Shown: positions 1 through 8,598 of the stretch, one piece after another
Layout: each line of letters opens with the position of its first letter
Position numbering within the stretch: the first letter of the stretch is position 1
Assembly (NCBI RefSeq): GCF_022867885.1
Contig: NZ_JALIFP010000001.1
Coordinates: 248,001-312,000 of the forward strand
Reading direction: 5' to 3'
From: Lederbergia sp. NSJ-179
GTDB lineage: Bacteria > Bacillota > Bacilli > Bacillales > Bacillaceae_C
Length of the DNA: 64,000 nucleotides
Made by a program: the position numbers and the translations under genes
Notes under the pieces: model-generated
What the model saw: the letters and a program-made list of their open reading frames with translations, nothing else
What the model was told of the DNA's origin: nothing
Database searches by the model: none

Positions 1-1
1 G

Positions 2-883
2 GATGTACGAATTTCTGATCCAATTGTCAAGCAAGTAAGTGAAGTTTATCGGAAAATCCGCAATACATTCCGCTTCCTACTTGGGAATTTGGCTGATTTT
101 CATCCCGAAACAGATGCCGTGCCATATGAGAAATTAAGAGAAGTCGATCAATTTTTAGTCGTTCGCTTAAACAAGCTTATTAAAAAAGTTCGAGCTGCCT
201 ATGAAGACTTTGAGTACATGACTATTTACCATGAAGTGAATAATTTCTGCACCCTTGATTTAAGTTCTTTTTATCTCGATTTTGCAAAAGATATTTTGTA
301 TATCGAAGCAAAGAATCATTACGAACGTCGTGCAATGCAAACGGTGATGTATGAAAGTCTTGTTACATTGGTGAAACTTCTTTCTCCGATCTTGCCCCAT
401 ACAGCAGATGAGGTTTGGTCATTTATTCCTGACGTTCAGGAAGAAAGTGTGCAGCTTACAGATATGCCTGAATACAAAGAGGTAGAAAACGCCGAGCAAA
501 TCGAAGCAAGATGGAGTGAGTTTTTAAAATTGCGCGATGATGTATTAAAGGCTTTGGAAGAAGCGCGTAATCAAAAAGTGATCGGCAAATCATTGACAGC
601 GAAGGTCACATTGTATGTCAATGATGAAACAAAAGCTTTATTGGAACGCTTGCATGGGAATATGAAGCAACTGTTTATTGTCTCTGATTTTGCGATCGGA
701 GGAACGGTCGAAGAAGCACCGGAATCAGCTTTGAAAGTAGATCATGGTGCAATTGTTGTGGAAAAGGCGGAAGGGGAAACCTGCGAAAGATGTTGGGTCG
801 TTACATCGGATGTTGGTCAAGATAAAGATCATCCTACCCTTTGTCAGCGTTGTGCAACGGTTGTAAAAGAGAATTACGTTTAA
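2..883 (+). CDS. ileS: Isoleucyl-tRNA synthetase, C-terminal part
   Basis: This is the last 293 codons of a class I aminoacyl-tRNA synthetase that charges tRNA-Ile; the catalytic half lies upstream of the window. The reading frame is open from base 2. The visible part is the anticodon-binding helical domain (for example [12 protein letters not shown]) followed by the C-terminal zinc-binding segment with CERCW and CQRC about 25 residues apart, typical of full-length bacterial IleRS. The partner lspA follows, as in Bacillus. Identity is certain from the C-terminal zinc knuckle and gene order. The ylyA gene that sits between ileS and lspA in B. subtilis is not present. Confidence 0.95.
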   Translation, partial: DVRISDPIVKQVSEVYRKIRNTFRFLLGNLADFHPETDAVPYEKLREVDQFLVVRLNKLIKKVRAAYEDFEYMTIYHEVNNFCTLDLSSFYLDFAKDILYIEAKNHYERRAMQTVMYESLVTLVKLLSPILPHTADEVWSFIPDVQEESVQLTDMPEYKEVENAEQIEARWSEFLKLRDDVLKALEEARNQKVIGKSLTAKVTLYVNDETKALLERLHGNMKQLFIVSDFAIGGTVEEAPESALKVDHGAIVVEKAEGETCERCWVVTSDVGQDKDHPTLCQRCATVVKENYV

Positions 884-889
884 ATGATA

Positions 890-921
890 ATAGCTCTCCA
901 CTTAAGAGGAGAGCTATTTTT
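890..921 (+). terminator. Rho-independent terminator of ileS
   Basis: Perfect 10-bp stem ATAGCTCTCC / GGAGAGCTAT with an 8-nt loop, followed directly by TTTT. It lies 7 nt after the ileS stop codon and separates ileS from lspA. Confidence 0.85.
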
Positions 922-932
922 ACGATAATAGA

Positions 933-962
933 TTCGTTCTAAATGCGTATTTATGCTAAAAT
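933..962 (+). promoter_or_regulatory. Possible SigA promoter for lspA
   Basis: TTCGTT (933-938) and TAAAAT (957-962) are separated by 18 nt, downstream of the ileS terminator and upstream of the lspA ribosome site GAGGTGGAGG. The hexamers are only moderately close to consensus, so this is a tentative assignment. Confidence 0.35.
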
Positions 963-1000
963 ACAAGAAATAGAATTTATTTTGAGGTGGAGGTTAGCCA

Positions 1001-1477
1001 GTGCTCTTTTATCTACTTGCACTTTTTATAATTGCTCTTGATCAGTTTACCAAATGGCTGATTGTCAAAAATATGGAGCTTGGGGAAAGCATCCCCATTA
1101 TTCAAAATTTCTTTTACATAACCTCCCATCGAAACCGCGGAGCCGCATGGGGGATTTTAGAAAATCAAATGTGGTTATTTTATATCATCACGGTAGTCGT
1201 TGTTATTGCCATTATTTATTACATGCAAAAGCATGCAAAAGGGAAATATCTTTTCCAATTAAGTTTAAGTTTTATATTGGGAGGGGCCATTGGCAACTTT
1301 ATTGACCGTGTTTTCCGCCAAGAAGTCGTTGATTTTGTGGATACCTATATTTTCACTTATGATTTTCCGATCTTTAATATTGCGGATTCGGCCCTCACGA
1401 TAGGAGTCATTCTTATGTTTATCCAACTCATCAAGGAAGGTCGGGAAGAGAAGGAGAAAAAGAATGCACAACATTAA
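1001..1477 (+). CDS. lspA: Lipoprotein signal peptidase II
   Basis: Membrane aspartyl protease that removes the signal peptide of diacylglyceryl-prolipoproteins. The 158-residue protein has the family's four membrane helices (about residues 3-19, 55-75, 83-103, 125-146). The two catalytic aspartates are visible in NFIDR (about residue 102) and FNIADSAL (about 129). It starts with GTG preceded by AGGTGGAGG. Its 3' end overlaps the following pseudouridine synthase by 14 nt, indicating translational coupling. Length and motifs are normal for LspA of Bacillaceae. Confidence 0.96.
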   Translation: MLFYLLALFIIALDQFTKWLIVKNMELGESIPIIQNFFYITSHRNRGAAWGILENQMWLFYIITVVVVIAIIYYMQKHAKGKYLFQLSLSFILGGAIGNFIDRVFRQEVVDFVDTYIFTYDFPIFNIADSALTIGVILMFIQLIKEGREEKEKKNAQH

Positions 1478-2366
1478 ACATTGTACGATCGATACGGATC
1501 ATGGTGAGCGTCTTGATAGAGTCGTTACAGCCTTAGAAAATGAATGGTCTCGTTCCCAAGTACAGCAATGGATTCGCGATGGACTTGTTCAAGTAAATGG
1601 AAAAAAGGAAAAAGCGAATTACAAATGTCATGCGGGGGACCAGATTGAAATTAACATACCAGAACCAGAGCCATTAGATGTACAACCTGAACAGATGGAG
1701 CTTGATATTTATTTTGAAGATGAAGATGTGATTGTTGTGAATAAACCAAAGGGAATGGTCGTTCATCCCGCTCCAGGACATTCCTCAGGAACACTTGTCA
1801 ATGGTCTTCTGGCACATTGTCAAGATTTATCAGGCATTAATGGGGTTTTACGTCCTGGTATCGTCCATCGGATTGATAAAGATACCTCCGGCTTATTAAT
1901 GGTGGCGAAAAATGATTATGCCCATGAACAATTAGTCAATCAATTAGTTGAAAAAACGGTGACCCGAAAGTATTTCGCGCTTGTTCATGGGCTAATTCCC
2001 CATGACCACGGAACAATCGATGCACCTATTGGCCGGGATAAAGAGGACCGGCAAAGAATGACTGTGGTGGATGGTGGAAAACATGCAGTCACTCACTTCC
2101 AAGTAGCGGAACGCTTGGATCCATATACATTTGTGGAATGTGTGCTAGAAACAGGTAGGACCCACCAAATTCGCGTTCATATGAAATATATCGGTTACCC
2201 ACTTGTCGGAGACCCTAAATATGGTCCAAGAAAAACGTTAGAAATGAATGGACAAGTCTTACATGCTGGTGTATTAGGATTTATTCATCCGAGAAAAAAA
2301 GAATATATGGAATTCTCAAGCCCATTGCCGACTTATTTTCAAGATTTATTGGTTAGTTTAAGATAA
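1464..2366 (+). CDS. rluD: RluA/RluD-family 23S rRNA pseudouridine synthase
   Basis: Converts specific uridines of large-subunit rRNA to pseudouridine. The 300-residue protein has an N-terminal S4 RNA-binding domain (about residues 13-75) and a catalytic domain with [10 protein letters not shown], whose Asp (about residue 138) is the nucleophile, and the later RTHQIRVH motif. It corresponds to B. subtilis YlyB by position after lspA. Exact target uridines cannot be read from the sequence. The ATG start lies within the end of lspA with AAGGAGAAAAAG just upstream. Confidence 0.92.
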   Translation: MHNIKHCTIDTDHGERLDRVVTALENEWSRSQVQQWIRDGLVQVNGKKEKANYKCHAGDQIEINIPEPEPLDVQPEQMELDIYFEDEDVIVVNKPKGMVVHPAPGHSSGTLVNGLLAHCQDLSGINGVLRPGIVHRIDKDTSGLLMVAKNDYAHEQLVNQLVEKTVTRKYFALVHGLIPHDHGTIDAPIGRDKEDRQRMTVVDGGKHAVTHFQVAERLDPYTFVECVLETGRTHQIRVHMKYIGYPLVGDPKYGPRKTLEMNGQVLHAGVLGFIHPRKKEYMEFSSPLPTYFQDLLVSLR

Positions 2367-2465
2367 TATTTCACTTTTACGTGTTGTTGCTCAATCGATT
2401 AATCGTCTAGACTTCGGTTTCAATGATCAAAAGCTATAGTGTTGTTCAATGGCCAACATTTTACA

Positions 2466-2489
2466 GTGGATAACTTTATGTTATCCACA
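2466..2489. promoter_or_regulatory. Palindrome containing a perfect DnaA box
   Basis: GTGGATAAC (2466-2474) and GTTATCCAC (2480-2488) form a perfect 9-bp inverted repeat around TTTAT. Bases 2481-2489 read TTATCCACA, the consensus DnaA box; the opposite arm is a one-mismatch box. It lies 40 nt upstream of the putative promoter of the unknown gene at 2601. It may be a DnaA-responsive control site, another repressor operator or a chance hairpin. Confidence 0.5.
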
Positions 2490-2528
2490 ATATATTTTTG
2501 AACTTTCCGGAACTTTTTCATAGAAAAC

Positions 2529-2557
2529 TTGACGTGAAAAGAAGAAGGTCATAAATT
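2529..2557 (+). promoter_or_regulatory. Probable SigA promoter of the unknown gene at 2601
   Basis: TTGACG (2529-2534), 17-nt spacer, TAAATT (2552-2557). The -35 box is 5 of 6 to consensus and the spacer is ideal. It would give a leader of about 35 nt before the AGGAGG at 2586-2591. Confidence 0.5.
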
Positions 2558-2600
2558 GTAATATGTATCCGATTTCATTCTGGATAGGAGGATGGCTAAT

Positions 2601-3140
2601 GTGTCAAATAAAAAGGAAAAAATGGTTGAACTTGATGTAGAAAAAATCAATATTGTCGATCAAGATGGAAATGTACGAATGTCTTTATTCAATAGTGATC
2701 GTATTCCCGATCCGATAATTGATGGAAAAACTTGTGTTAGATCGGGGATCGTACCGTTATCTGGAATGTTATTTTATAACAATGATGGGGATGAATGCGG
2801 TGGATTGGTATTTGGTAGCAGAACATACACGTCAGAGGATTTTGACGGAAAATATACTGGGAAAACCGAATCATCGGCCTCGTTTACCTTTGATGGTTAT
2901 AAGGGTGACCAGGTTACACAAATGTATTTTCATGAAAGTACCATTGGAGAACGCATGTATGGGTATACTCTTTATGATCGGCCAAGCGGAGTAACAAGAG
3001 CACAGATGGATCGGTCCCAGGACGGTTCAGTAGGAGTCAAATTATCTGACAGCAAGGGACAAGAACGTATTCGCTTAGTAGTTGATGCCAACGGCTGGCG
3101 AATGATTCCTACAATACATGTAAGCAAGATTACCGATTAG
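2601..3140 (+). CDS. Conserved-looking hypothetical protein, 179 aa
   Basis: I do not recognise a named family. The protein is soluble, with no signal peptide or membrane segment. It shows repeated beta-strand/turn units built on D-x-x-G-x-x-R/C-x-x-L: VDQDGNVRMSLF near the start, NNDGDECGGLVFG in the middle, and DSKGQERIRLVVD near the end, suggesting a repetitive beta structure. An ATG at 2592 is in frame, but AGGAGG (2586-2591) abuts it with no spacer, whereas GTG at 2601 has a 9-nt spacer, so GTG 2601 is preferred. The gene has its own promoter and stands alone at the left edge of an accessory island. A hairpin array begins 24 nt after its stop. Function unknown. Confidence 0.75.
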   Translation: MSNKKEKMVELDVEKINIVDQDGNVRMSLFNSDRIPDPIIDGKTCVRSGIVPLSGMLFYNNDGDECGGLVFGSRTYTSEDFDGKYTGKTESSASFTFDGYKGDQVTQMYFHESTIGERMYGYTLYDRPSGVTRAQMDRSQDGSVGVKLSDSKGQERIRLVVDANGWRMIPTIHVSKITD

Positions 3141-3163
3141 GCATTCAGTACGATTTCTAATAG

Positions 3164-3421
3164 ATAGACGGATTCTATACGCCCGAATTCAGGTGGAGGT
3201 CCCCAAAAACGGTCGCATAGACGGATTCTATGCGACCAAAATCAGGTGGTAGTCACAAAAACGGTCGCATAGACGGATTCTATGCGACCAAAATCAGGTG
3301 GTAGTCACAAAAACGGTCACATAGACCGATTCTATGCGACCGAAATCAGGCGGAGGGCGCAAAAATGGTCACATAGACCGATTCAAAACGCCCGTAATCT
3401 GATGGGAGCCGAAAAATTGTC
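3164..3421. repeat. Tandem hairpin array A, period 52-53 bp
   Basis: Four full units start at 3164, 3217, 3269 and 3321, with a degenerate fifth at 3373. Across each unit boundary lies a palindrome with arms GGTCGCATAGA and TCTATGCGACC around CGGAT (perfect in the middle copies), followed by a linker of about 25 nt that begins AAAATCAGGTGG and ends CAAAAAC. Copies 2 and 3 are identical except for one base near the end. The design matches arrays at 8599 and 51414 although the palindrome sequence differs. The remaining non-coding stretch 3422-3603 shows no gene or clear signal. Confidence 0.9.
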
Positions 3422-3603
3422 TCCACACTTTTTATGATTTTCCTTGAGACTCTACAATTTAGTCACTTTTGACATTACTAAAAATTGGGCTTCTTTTCAT
3501 GTGTTTTTCTTTCACTTATTTGGTGATGCCCTTAATGGCTTAAATGTGCCGTTTATATCAGGAGCGCCGAAGGATACAGAACATGGTTATGAATAATTCA
3601 GGC

Positions 3604-5052
3604 TCATAATAGTTCGTATCCTTCTTTTTCTGCCTGTCCTAATAAATACAAAAATGCAAAAGCTGGAATACGAATAATGGAAGTTTTTGCTTCATGCTTC
3701 GTGATACCATAGTCATCATCCTTTTTAGTGACGACAATGGCTCCTTTTGTCTGTGGATCATTTGCCCACTCAACAATGGCTTCATGTTCAGAGATGGTTG
3801 AATTATGTTTGTACTTCACTTCGATCAGGATACGGCCTATTGGAAACGAAACAATTATGTCAATTTCTTTCTGTGTCTTTCCATCCCGATAGTACCCAAT
3901 ATCTAGGTGTTGAGAGTAAAAAAACGTATGAATATGTTTGTAAACTGCTGTCTCAATGATAATTCCCATTTCAAGGGGATCTGTCATAACTTCTTCCCCA
4001 AGCATTAAAACGGCATTTCTAATGGCAGGGTCAGCTAAATATATTTTCGGTTTTGATTTAAGAACCTTTTTCCCTTTTAGATCAATAGGTCTGCTCGAAT
4101 AAATTAAGTTTGCTTGCTCGAGTAGCTCCAAATAGTTACTAATCGTTTGTCTCGAAACGCCAACTTCTTTGGCGATCGTTTCCTGGACAACAATATTACT
4201 ACTTGTCATACATAAATATAAAAATATTTTTTCAAACTCAGAGACATTCCGTACGTTAAATAAAGAAACAATGTCTCTTTTTAATACTTTGTCTACAACA
4301 TCTTCCCGAATGACCTTTTGTGCAAATGAAATGTCTTGAGTTAATGCCACTTCTGGAAAACCACCGATTAATAAATAATGATGGAAATATTTTTGAAGTG
4401 GGTGTAGAGATACCATTAGTTCTGTTAATTGTTTCTGTCCAAGTTGCTTTAGAGAAGTTGGTTTAATCCCTTTTGGTATTAAAGGCTTGGGTATGCCGAT
4501 AAGCTCAATATACTCATAAAATGATAAGGTTGGTACTTTAATTTGTGTCCACCTTCCAACCCCACTCTCATTCATTTTTGTAGAGATGATGGGACTGGCA
4601 GAACCAGTTGCCACAATTTTATACTGCGGGTTCTGGTCATATAATGTTTTTAACCATGTATCCCAATCTGATGCATACTGGATTTCATCGAAAAATAGGT
4701 ATAGTTCCTTATTCCCATTTGAAATATTGTTTTCAAATACTTCCAAGATTTCACCTATATGACATAACTTTAGCATGGGATGGTCGAATGAAACGTAAAG
4801 AATCTGTTTTGGCGATGAAGATGTCATCACTTCATCCATCATTTGATACATAATCGTGGTTTTTCCTACTCGCCTAGGACCCGACAAAATGATTTCCCGG
4901 CGAATTTGCGGATGATAAAAGATTTTCTTTGCTTCATAAAAGGCCAATCGTTTTACAGGCTTTATTAAGTTTTTTGGAATTCGTCCTATATTCCACCAAG
5001 GATTAAAGCCTAATAACACTTTTAGTATTTTTTCTTGAGGTATGAAAGACAT
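3604..5052 (-). CDS. AAA ATPase with DUF4143 C-terminal domain
   Basis: Predicted P-loop ATPase of the large AAA_14/DUF4143 group whose cellular role is generally unknown. The Walker A motif GPRRVGKTT lies about 56 residues in and the Walker B FFDEIQYASDW about residue 125. A winged-helix-like stretch (VSRQTISNYLELLEQANLI) precedes the C-terminal domain, which holds an EIDIIVSF ... LIEVKYK pattern resembling a PD-(D/E)xK nuclease fold. The open frame extends to 5127, but the codon at 5052 has GAGGTG 8 nt upstream and begins MSFIPQEKIL, so 5052 is preferred. It is transcribed away from its neighbours. This family is typical accessory, horizontally moving cargo. Confidence 0.85.
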   Translation of the reverse strand: MSFIPQEKILKVLLGFNPWWNIGRIPKNLIKPVKRLAFYEAKKIFYHPQIRREIILSGPRRVGKTTIMYQMMDEVMTSSSPKQILYVSFDHPMLKLCHIGEILEVFENNISNGNKELYLFFDEIQYASDWDTWLKTLYDQNPQYKIVATGSASPIISTKMNESGVGRWTQIKVPTLSFYEYIELIGIPKPLIPKGIKPTSLKQLGQKQLTELMVSLHPLQKYFHHYLLIGGFPEVALTQDISFAQKVIREDVVDKVLKRDIVSLFNVRNVSEFEKIFLYLCMTSSNIVVQETIAKEVGVSRQTISNYLELLEQANLIYSSRPIDLKGKKVLKSKPKIYLADPAIRNAVLMLGEEVMTDPLEMGIIIETAVYKHIHTFFYSQHLDIGYYRDGKTQKEIDIIVSFPIGRILIEVKYKHNSTISEHEAIVEWANDPQTKGAIVVTKKDDDYGITKHEAKTSIIRIPAFAFLYLLGQAEKEGYELL

Positions 5053-5301
5053 GTAGTATTCACCTCTGTCCATATTGTTAGTTATAGTATACACTATTTC
5101 GGTGGAAAATATAAGTATATATGACATCTTTGCTCGGATTCATCTGTGGAGCGGCTGATATGTGGGGACCGAGCATAGCGGCAATTTATTATCTGCTATT
5201 CTTAGAGTAAGAATTTAGGTATAAGTAGCATAATTAATTAATTTCCTACTAATTTCGATTTTCGGTACTTTATAGAACTTTTTATAGGGAGTAAAAAATA
5301 A

Positions 5302-6426
5302 ATGAATCTAATTGCCCTCTCAATCAACAATATAAAATCGTTCTTCATCCAAAAGAGGCTACTATTTTTAATGATTATCTTTGGCTTGATTATTTCCACT
5401 TTTGGACTCCAATTCTATACAGGCTTCTTAATGAATTCGGCAAAATCAGCAAGTTTTTTGAGTAACAGTACAGTTAGCATAACTTTAGAAGATCACACAA
5501 CTTCTAAAGAAGTGAAGGATTTAATAGATATAATGACAGGAAAAATGATCCCAACCCCTAAACGGATGACATTGTTTCAAGAAGTCCCTGGTAATGACAA
5601 TGAAACTGTAGTTACAACTGATGGTACAGAACAAACAACAGTAGATAAGTTGGGGGAGAAAATTCCTGTTATTGGAGAAATAATTAATGACCCTGTTTGG
5701 ATAGTGACAGGAAGGAATTTTACAGAAAAAGATACGAGTAGCGTCGCACTAGTTACGGATTCATTCTTGCAAAAAATGAATATTCAAGATCCTATAGGGA
5801 AAAAAATAATTTATGGTGACAAAACTTTTACGCTTATTGGTGTAGATATGAACTACGATTTAGACACCAGTATTAGTGTGCCGATTCCATATTTCACAAA
5901 AAATTATAAAACTGCCCTGATTAAATGTAACTTCGGAAAAATGTTGTCATCTAAGCAAAGAACCTATTTAATAAATAAATTAAATGAAATGAAATTTGTA
6001 TCAAGTTACACAATCCCAGTTCCGACCAGTCCTATGAAGTCAGAGGTTTTTTTGTTTGCTTTTATACAAGTACTACTAATTTTTGTTGTTTCTTTAGTGA
6101 ATATTTTTTCTCTGCAACATTACTGGATAAAACATAATAAGAGACTGTATGGCATATACACTTTGTGTGGTTGTAAGAGAAAACAACTCTCATTTTTATT
6201 AGTTCTCAACAGTGTAATAATCGCTCTTCTCCCCATATTATTAGGCCAAATATTATATAGGATACTAGAAAGTGTTTTTATCAGATATGGTGTAGTAGTA
6301 GTTTCAGGTTTTTCGACGTACTTCCTAGTTGGTTTTGTTTTAGTGATGATCACAGTAATTTTAAATTTTTTATTTGTTATTAGATTCAATCGAAATAGAG
6401 AACTGTATTGGATTAGGGGATTATAG
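5302..6426 (+). CDS. ABC transporter permease, FtsX/MacB-like (first)
   Basis: Membrane subunit of an ABC system, 374 residues. One membrane helix lies at about residues 20-40, then a long extracytoplasmic domain (about 41-250), then three helices (about 251-275, 300-322, 340-362). This is the MacB/FtsX topology with a periplasmic-core-like domain. The family usually couples ATP hydrolysis to mechanical work outside the membrane, such as peptide extrusion, antibiotic resistance or lipoprotein release. The start has TAGGGAGTAAAAAATAA before the ATG. The stop is followed at once by the second permease. The genes are visibly AT-richer than the conserved flanks, which suggests acquisition. Substrate unknown. 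Confidence 0.8.
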   Translation: MNLIALSINNIKSFFIQKRLLFLMIIFGLIISTFGLQFYTGFLMNSAKSASFLSNSTVSITLEDHTTSKEVKDLIDIMTGKMIPTPKRMTLFQEVPGNDNETVVTTDGTEQTTVDKLGEKIPVIGEIINDPVWIVTGRNFTEKDTSSVALVTDSFLQKMNIQDPIGKKIIYGDKTFTLIGVDMNYDLDTSISVPIPYFTKNYKTALIKCNFGKMLSSKQRTYLINKLNEMKFVSSYTIPVPTSPMKSEVFLFAFIQVLLIFVVSLVNIFSLQHYWIKHNKRLYGIYTLCGCKRKQLSFLLVLNSVIIALLPILLGQILYRILESVFIRYGVVVVSGFSTYFLVGFVLVMITVILNFLFVIRFNRNRELYWIRGL

Positions 6427-7590
6427 ATGAAAATACTACTATTAGTTTTAGAGACTATTCGAAATAAAAAATTGGCATTTGTTTTACTAACCTTTCAATT
6501 GGTAGTGTCTATGTTTATTTTTATTGGAATTATTAGCAAGGTTCAAGATGCGTACGAAACGTATAAAATTACGAGCTCACTTGACAAATCTAGGGGATAT
6601 TATTTACCTTTTTTTTTATTCAGGCTTTCCTCGTCAGGTTTGACACCAGAGGAATTCTATAATGATGTAAACAAATTTAAGGGGGAAGTATCGATTGGTG
6701 AGGTAAAGAGTTTCAATGCAACGATAGGTGGAAATGATTACAATGGATATGCATACTCCTTAGAATTATTAAAACATTTACAACAGCCTACTGTATCTGG
6801 TGTTTCATTTGACAAATATACAGGTAGTTTATTACCGATTATCTCTATTGGAGATACTTTGAAATTGAACCAAAAGGTATCTATAAAGGTTTTTCCAAAT
6901 AATTCAATAGAAAAGTCTATCGTAATAGGTGTACTACCGAGGCACACTAATATTTTAACTTTTCAAGCTGGTGGAACAGCTCCAGGACTTGATTACCTAA
7001 TGGCTAAGGAAAGCAATGCACTTCTCGTTCCTTTAGATAGACTTAGTCCTGCTTCAACAGTAGGTATGGGAGATTCGCTTGGTAAGCTAATATTCCCAAA
7101 TAAAGGTATCTCTGACAAAAAAATTAATGAAGTATTCAGTAAATACGGAAATATAACAGATATACAGCTATTGCAAAAAAATTACCAAAAAAATCTCAAC
7201 CAGTATTTTATTGTTACTATTATTCCATTTGTTATATTTTCTCTCCTATCAATCATAGGAATTTGGGGAAACAACAGCGTAATTAATTTGGAAAACGAAA
7301 AGACATTTGCAATTTACTATATGCTAGGTTTAAGTAACAGAAAATGTGCACTTATTGAAGGAATTCGTGGTTTTGCAGTAATTGTTTTTTCTTTTGCGAC
7401 TATGTTAGTTCTCTATAATTTACCTTTAATACACAACCTTTTTAGGTTAGATCCGACTACTACAGTCAATTGGTTAACCTTCACATTTATTGGTTTATAC
7501 TTAACACTAATCTATTGTGTAACTTCAGTCGGATTTATTATAAAAATGGAAAAAAGTAATTTAATAGATTTATATAGAAACCGAGATTAA
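6427..7590 (+). CDS. ABC transporter permease, FtsX/MacB-like (second)
   Basis: Second membrane subunit, 387 residues, of the same four-helix layout: N-terminal helix about residues 15-38, extracytoplasmic domain to about 262, and three C-terminal helices (about 263-285, 310-335, 350-372). The sequence NEKTFAIYYMLGLSNRK before the third-last helix is the typical FtsX cytoplasmic loop. The ATG directly follows the stop of the first permease, so the two probably form a heterodimer. Next comes the ATPase gene after 15 nt. Substrate unknown. Confidence 0.8.
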   Translation: MKILLLVLETIRNKKLAFVLLTFQLVVSMFIFIGIISKVQDAYETYKITSSLDKSRGYYLPFFLFRLSSSGLTPEEFYNDVNKFKGEVSIGEVKSFNATIGGNDYNGYAYSLELLKHLQQPTVSGVSFDKYTGSLLPIISIGDTLKLNQKVSIKVFPNNSIEKSIVIGVLPRHTNILTFQAGGTAPGLDYLMAKESNALLVPLDRLSPASTVGMGDSLGKLIFPNKGISDKKINEVFSKYGNITDIQLLQKNYQKNLNQYFIVTIIPFVIFSLLSIIGIWGNNSVINLENEKTFAIYYMLGLSNRKCALIEGIRGFAVIVFSFATMLVLYNLPLIHNLFRLDPTTTVNWLTFTFIGLYLTLIYCVTSVGFIIKMEKSNLIDLYRNRD

Positions 7591-7605
7591 GAGGAGAGAT
7601 GTTGC

Positions 7606-8292
7606 GTGGCACTAATTGAGATTAGGGGAGCCGTAAAAAAATATAAAATGGGTACCAGTGCGGAGTCTATTGCATTAGATGGCGTAGATTTGACAGTTGA
7701 ATCAGGGGAACTAGTGGCAATAAAAGGAGCGTCTGGTGCAGGTAAGTCTACTCTATTGAATATAATTGGTTGTACAGATACAGCTACATCAATATCTTAC
7801 TTGCTTAATGGTGAAGATATATCGAATCGAAAAACAAGTACCATGACGGAACTCAGAAATAAGTCTTTTGGCTTTGGTATGCAAGACTTTGGTCTCATTA
7901 ATGATCAAAGTGCGATTAATAATGTAGGTTTACCTCTAATGTTTAATAAAACTCCACTGAGAAAAATTCGCGCAAAAGCTTTAGAGCAACTTAAAGAGCT
8001 AAATATTGAACATCTTGCAAAAAGGCGAGTTTCTGAACTTTCTGGTGGAGAAAAACAGAGAGTGGCTATAGCAAGGTCATTAATCAACAGTCCAGCAGTT
8101 ATTCTAGCAGACGAGCCAACGGGTTCACTTGACACAAAGAACACTGAATTGATTATGTCTATTTTTGAAGAGCTTAATGCTAAAGGAAAAACGATTATAG
8201 TTATTACACATGAAGAAAGTGTAGCTCGTCGGTGTAAGCGAATTATCACTATGAGTGATGGGCGGATAATTTCAGATGTATTAACACCATAG
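7606..8292 (+). CDS. ABC transporter ATP-binding protein, MacB/LolD type
   Basis: Nucleotide-binding subunit, 228 residues, that would energise the two preceding permeases. Visible motifs are Walker A GASGAGKST (about residue 40), the signature LSGGEKQRVAIARS (about 144-157), Walker B VILADEPTGSLD and the switch histidine in VITHEES. Such EPTGSLD-containing subunits are typical of MacB/LolD/BceA relatives. GTG start with GAGGAGAG 9 nt upstream. Gene order permease-permease-ATPase resembles self-immunity or peptide-efflux modules of Firmicutes, but no sensor kinase or regulator lies beside it. Confidence 0.88.
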   Translation: MALIEIRGAVKKYKMGTSAESIALDGVDLTVESGELVAIKGASGAGKSTLLNIIGCTDTATSISYLLNGEDISNRKTSTMTELRNKSFGFGMQDFGLINDQSAINNVGLPLMFNKTPLRKIRAKALEQLKELNIEHLAKRRVSELSGGEKQRVAIARSLINSPAVILADEPTGSLDTKNTELIMSIFEELNAKGKTIIVITHEESVARRCKRIITMSDGRIISDVLTP

Positions 8293-8315
8293 ACACTGTA
8301 AAGGAGAAATTGTAA

Positions 8316-8558
8316 GATATTGAGGTTACTTGGGCTTTGGATCAGGAATCGGAAGAGCTTGTCTCCAATTCCATTAGGGAGTTAATAAAAGGAGGGACTA
8401 CTGTTTTATTCGTTACCCATAGTTTGTCATTAGCACATCAAGCAGATCGAATCATTGTCGTGGACAATGGAAAGATCGTTGAAGATGGGAACCATGAGAG
8501 CTTGCCTGATTTAAACGGGCTTTATAGTAAGTTGTATCATCATCAGGATATGGATTAG
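8316..8558 (+). pseudogene. Remnant of an ABC exporter ATPase (3' end only)
   Basis: An in-frame stretch begins DIEVTWALDQESEEL, a decayed version of the usual DEATSALD D-loop, and continues with the switch region LFVTHSLSLAHQADRI and the terminal GKIVEDGNHESL of ABCB-type exporters. Everything upstream (membrane domain, Walker A, signature) is missing. A TAA precedes the fragment in frame, and an orphan AAAGGAG lies at about 8299-8306. It looks like the deleted tail of a second transporter gene that followed the MacB-type operon. Confidence 0.8.
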
Positions 8559-8598
8559 AAATATAAAATATGGATTTTTTTCTCTTTCTCTTTAACGC

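Noticed and set aside
2466-2489. Replication origin
   Set aside because: Only one perfect and one near DnaA box, no AT-rich unwinding region or dnaA/dnaN nearby.
2592-2600. ATG 2592 as start of the unknown gene
   Set aside because: AGGAGG abuts it with zero spacing, whereas GTG 2601 has a 9-nt spacer.
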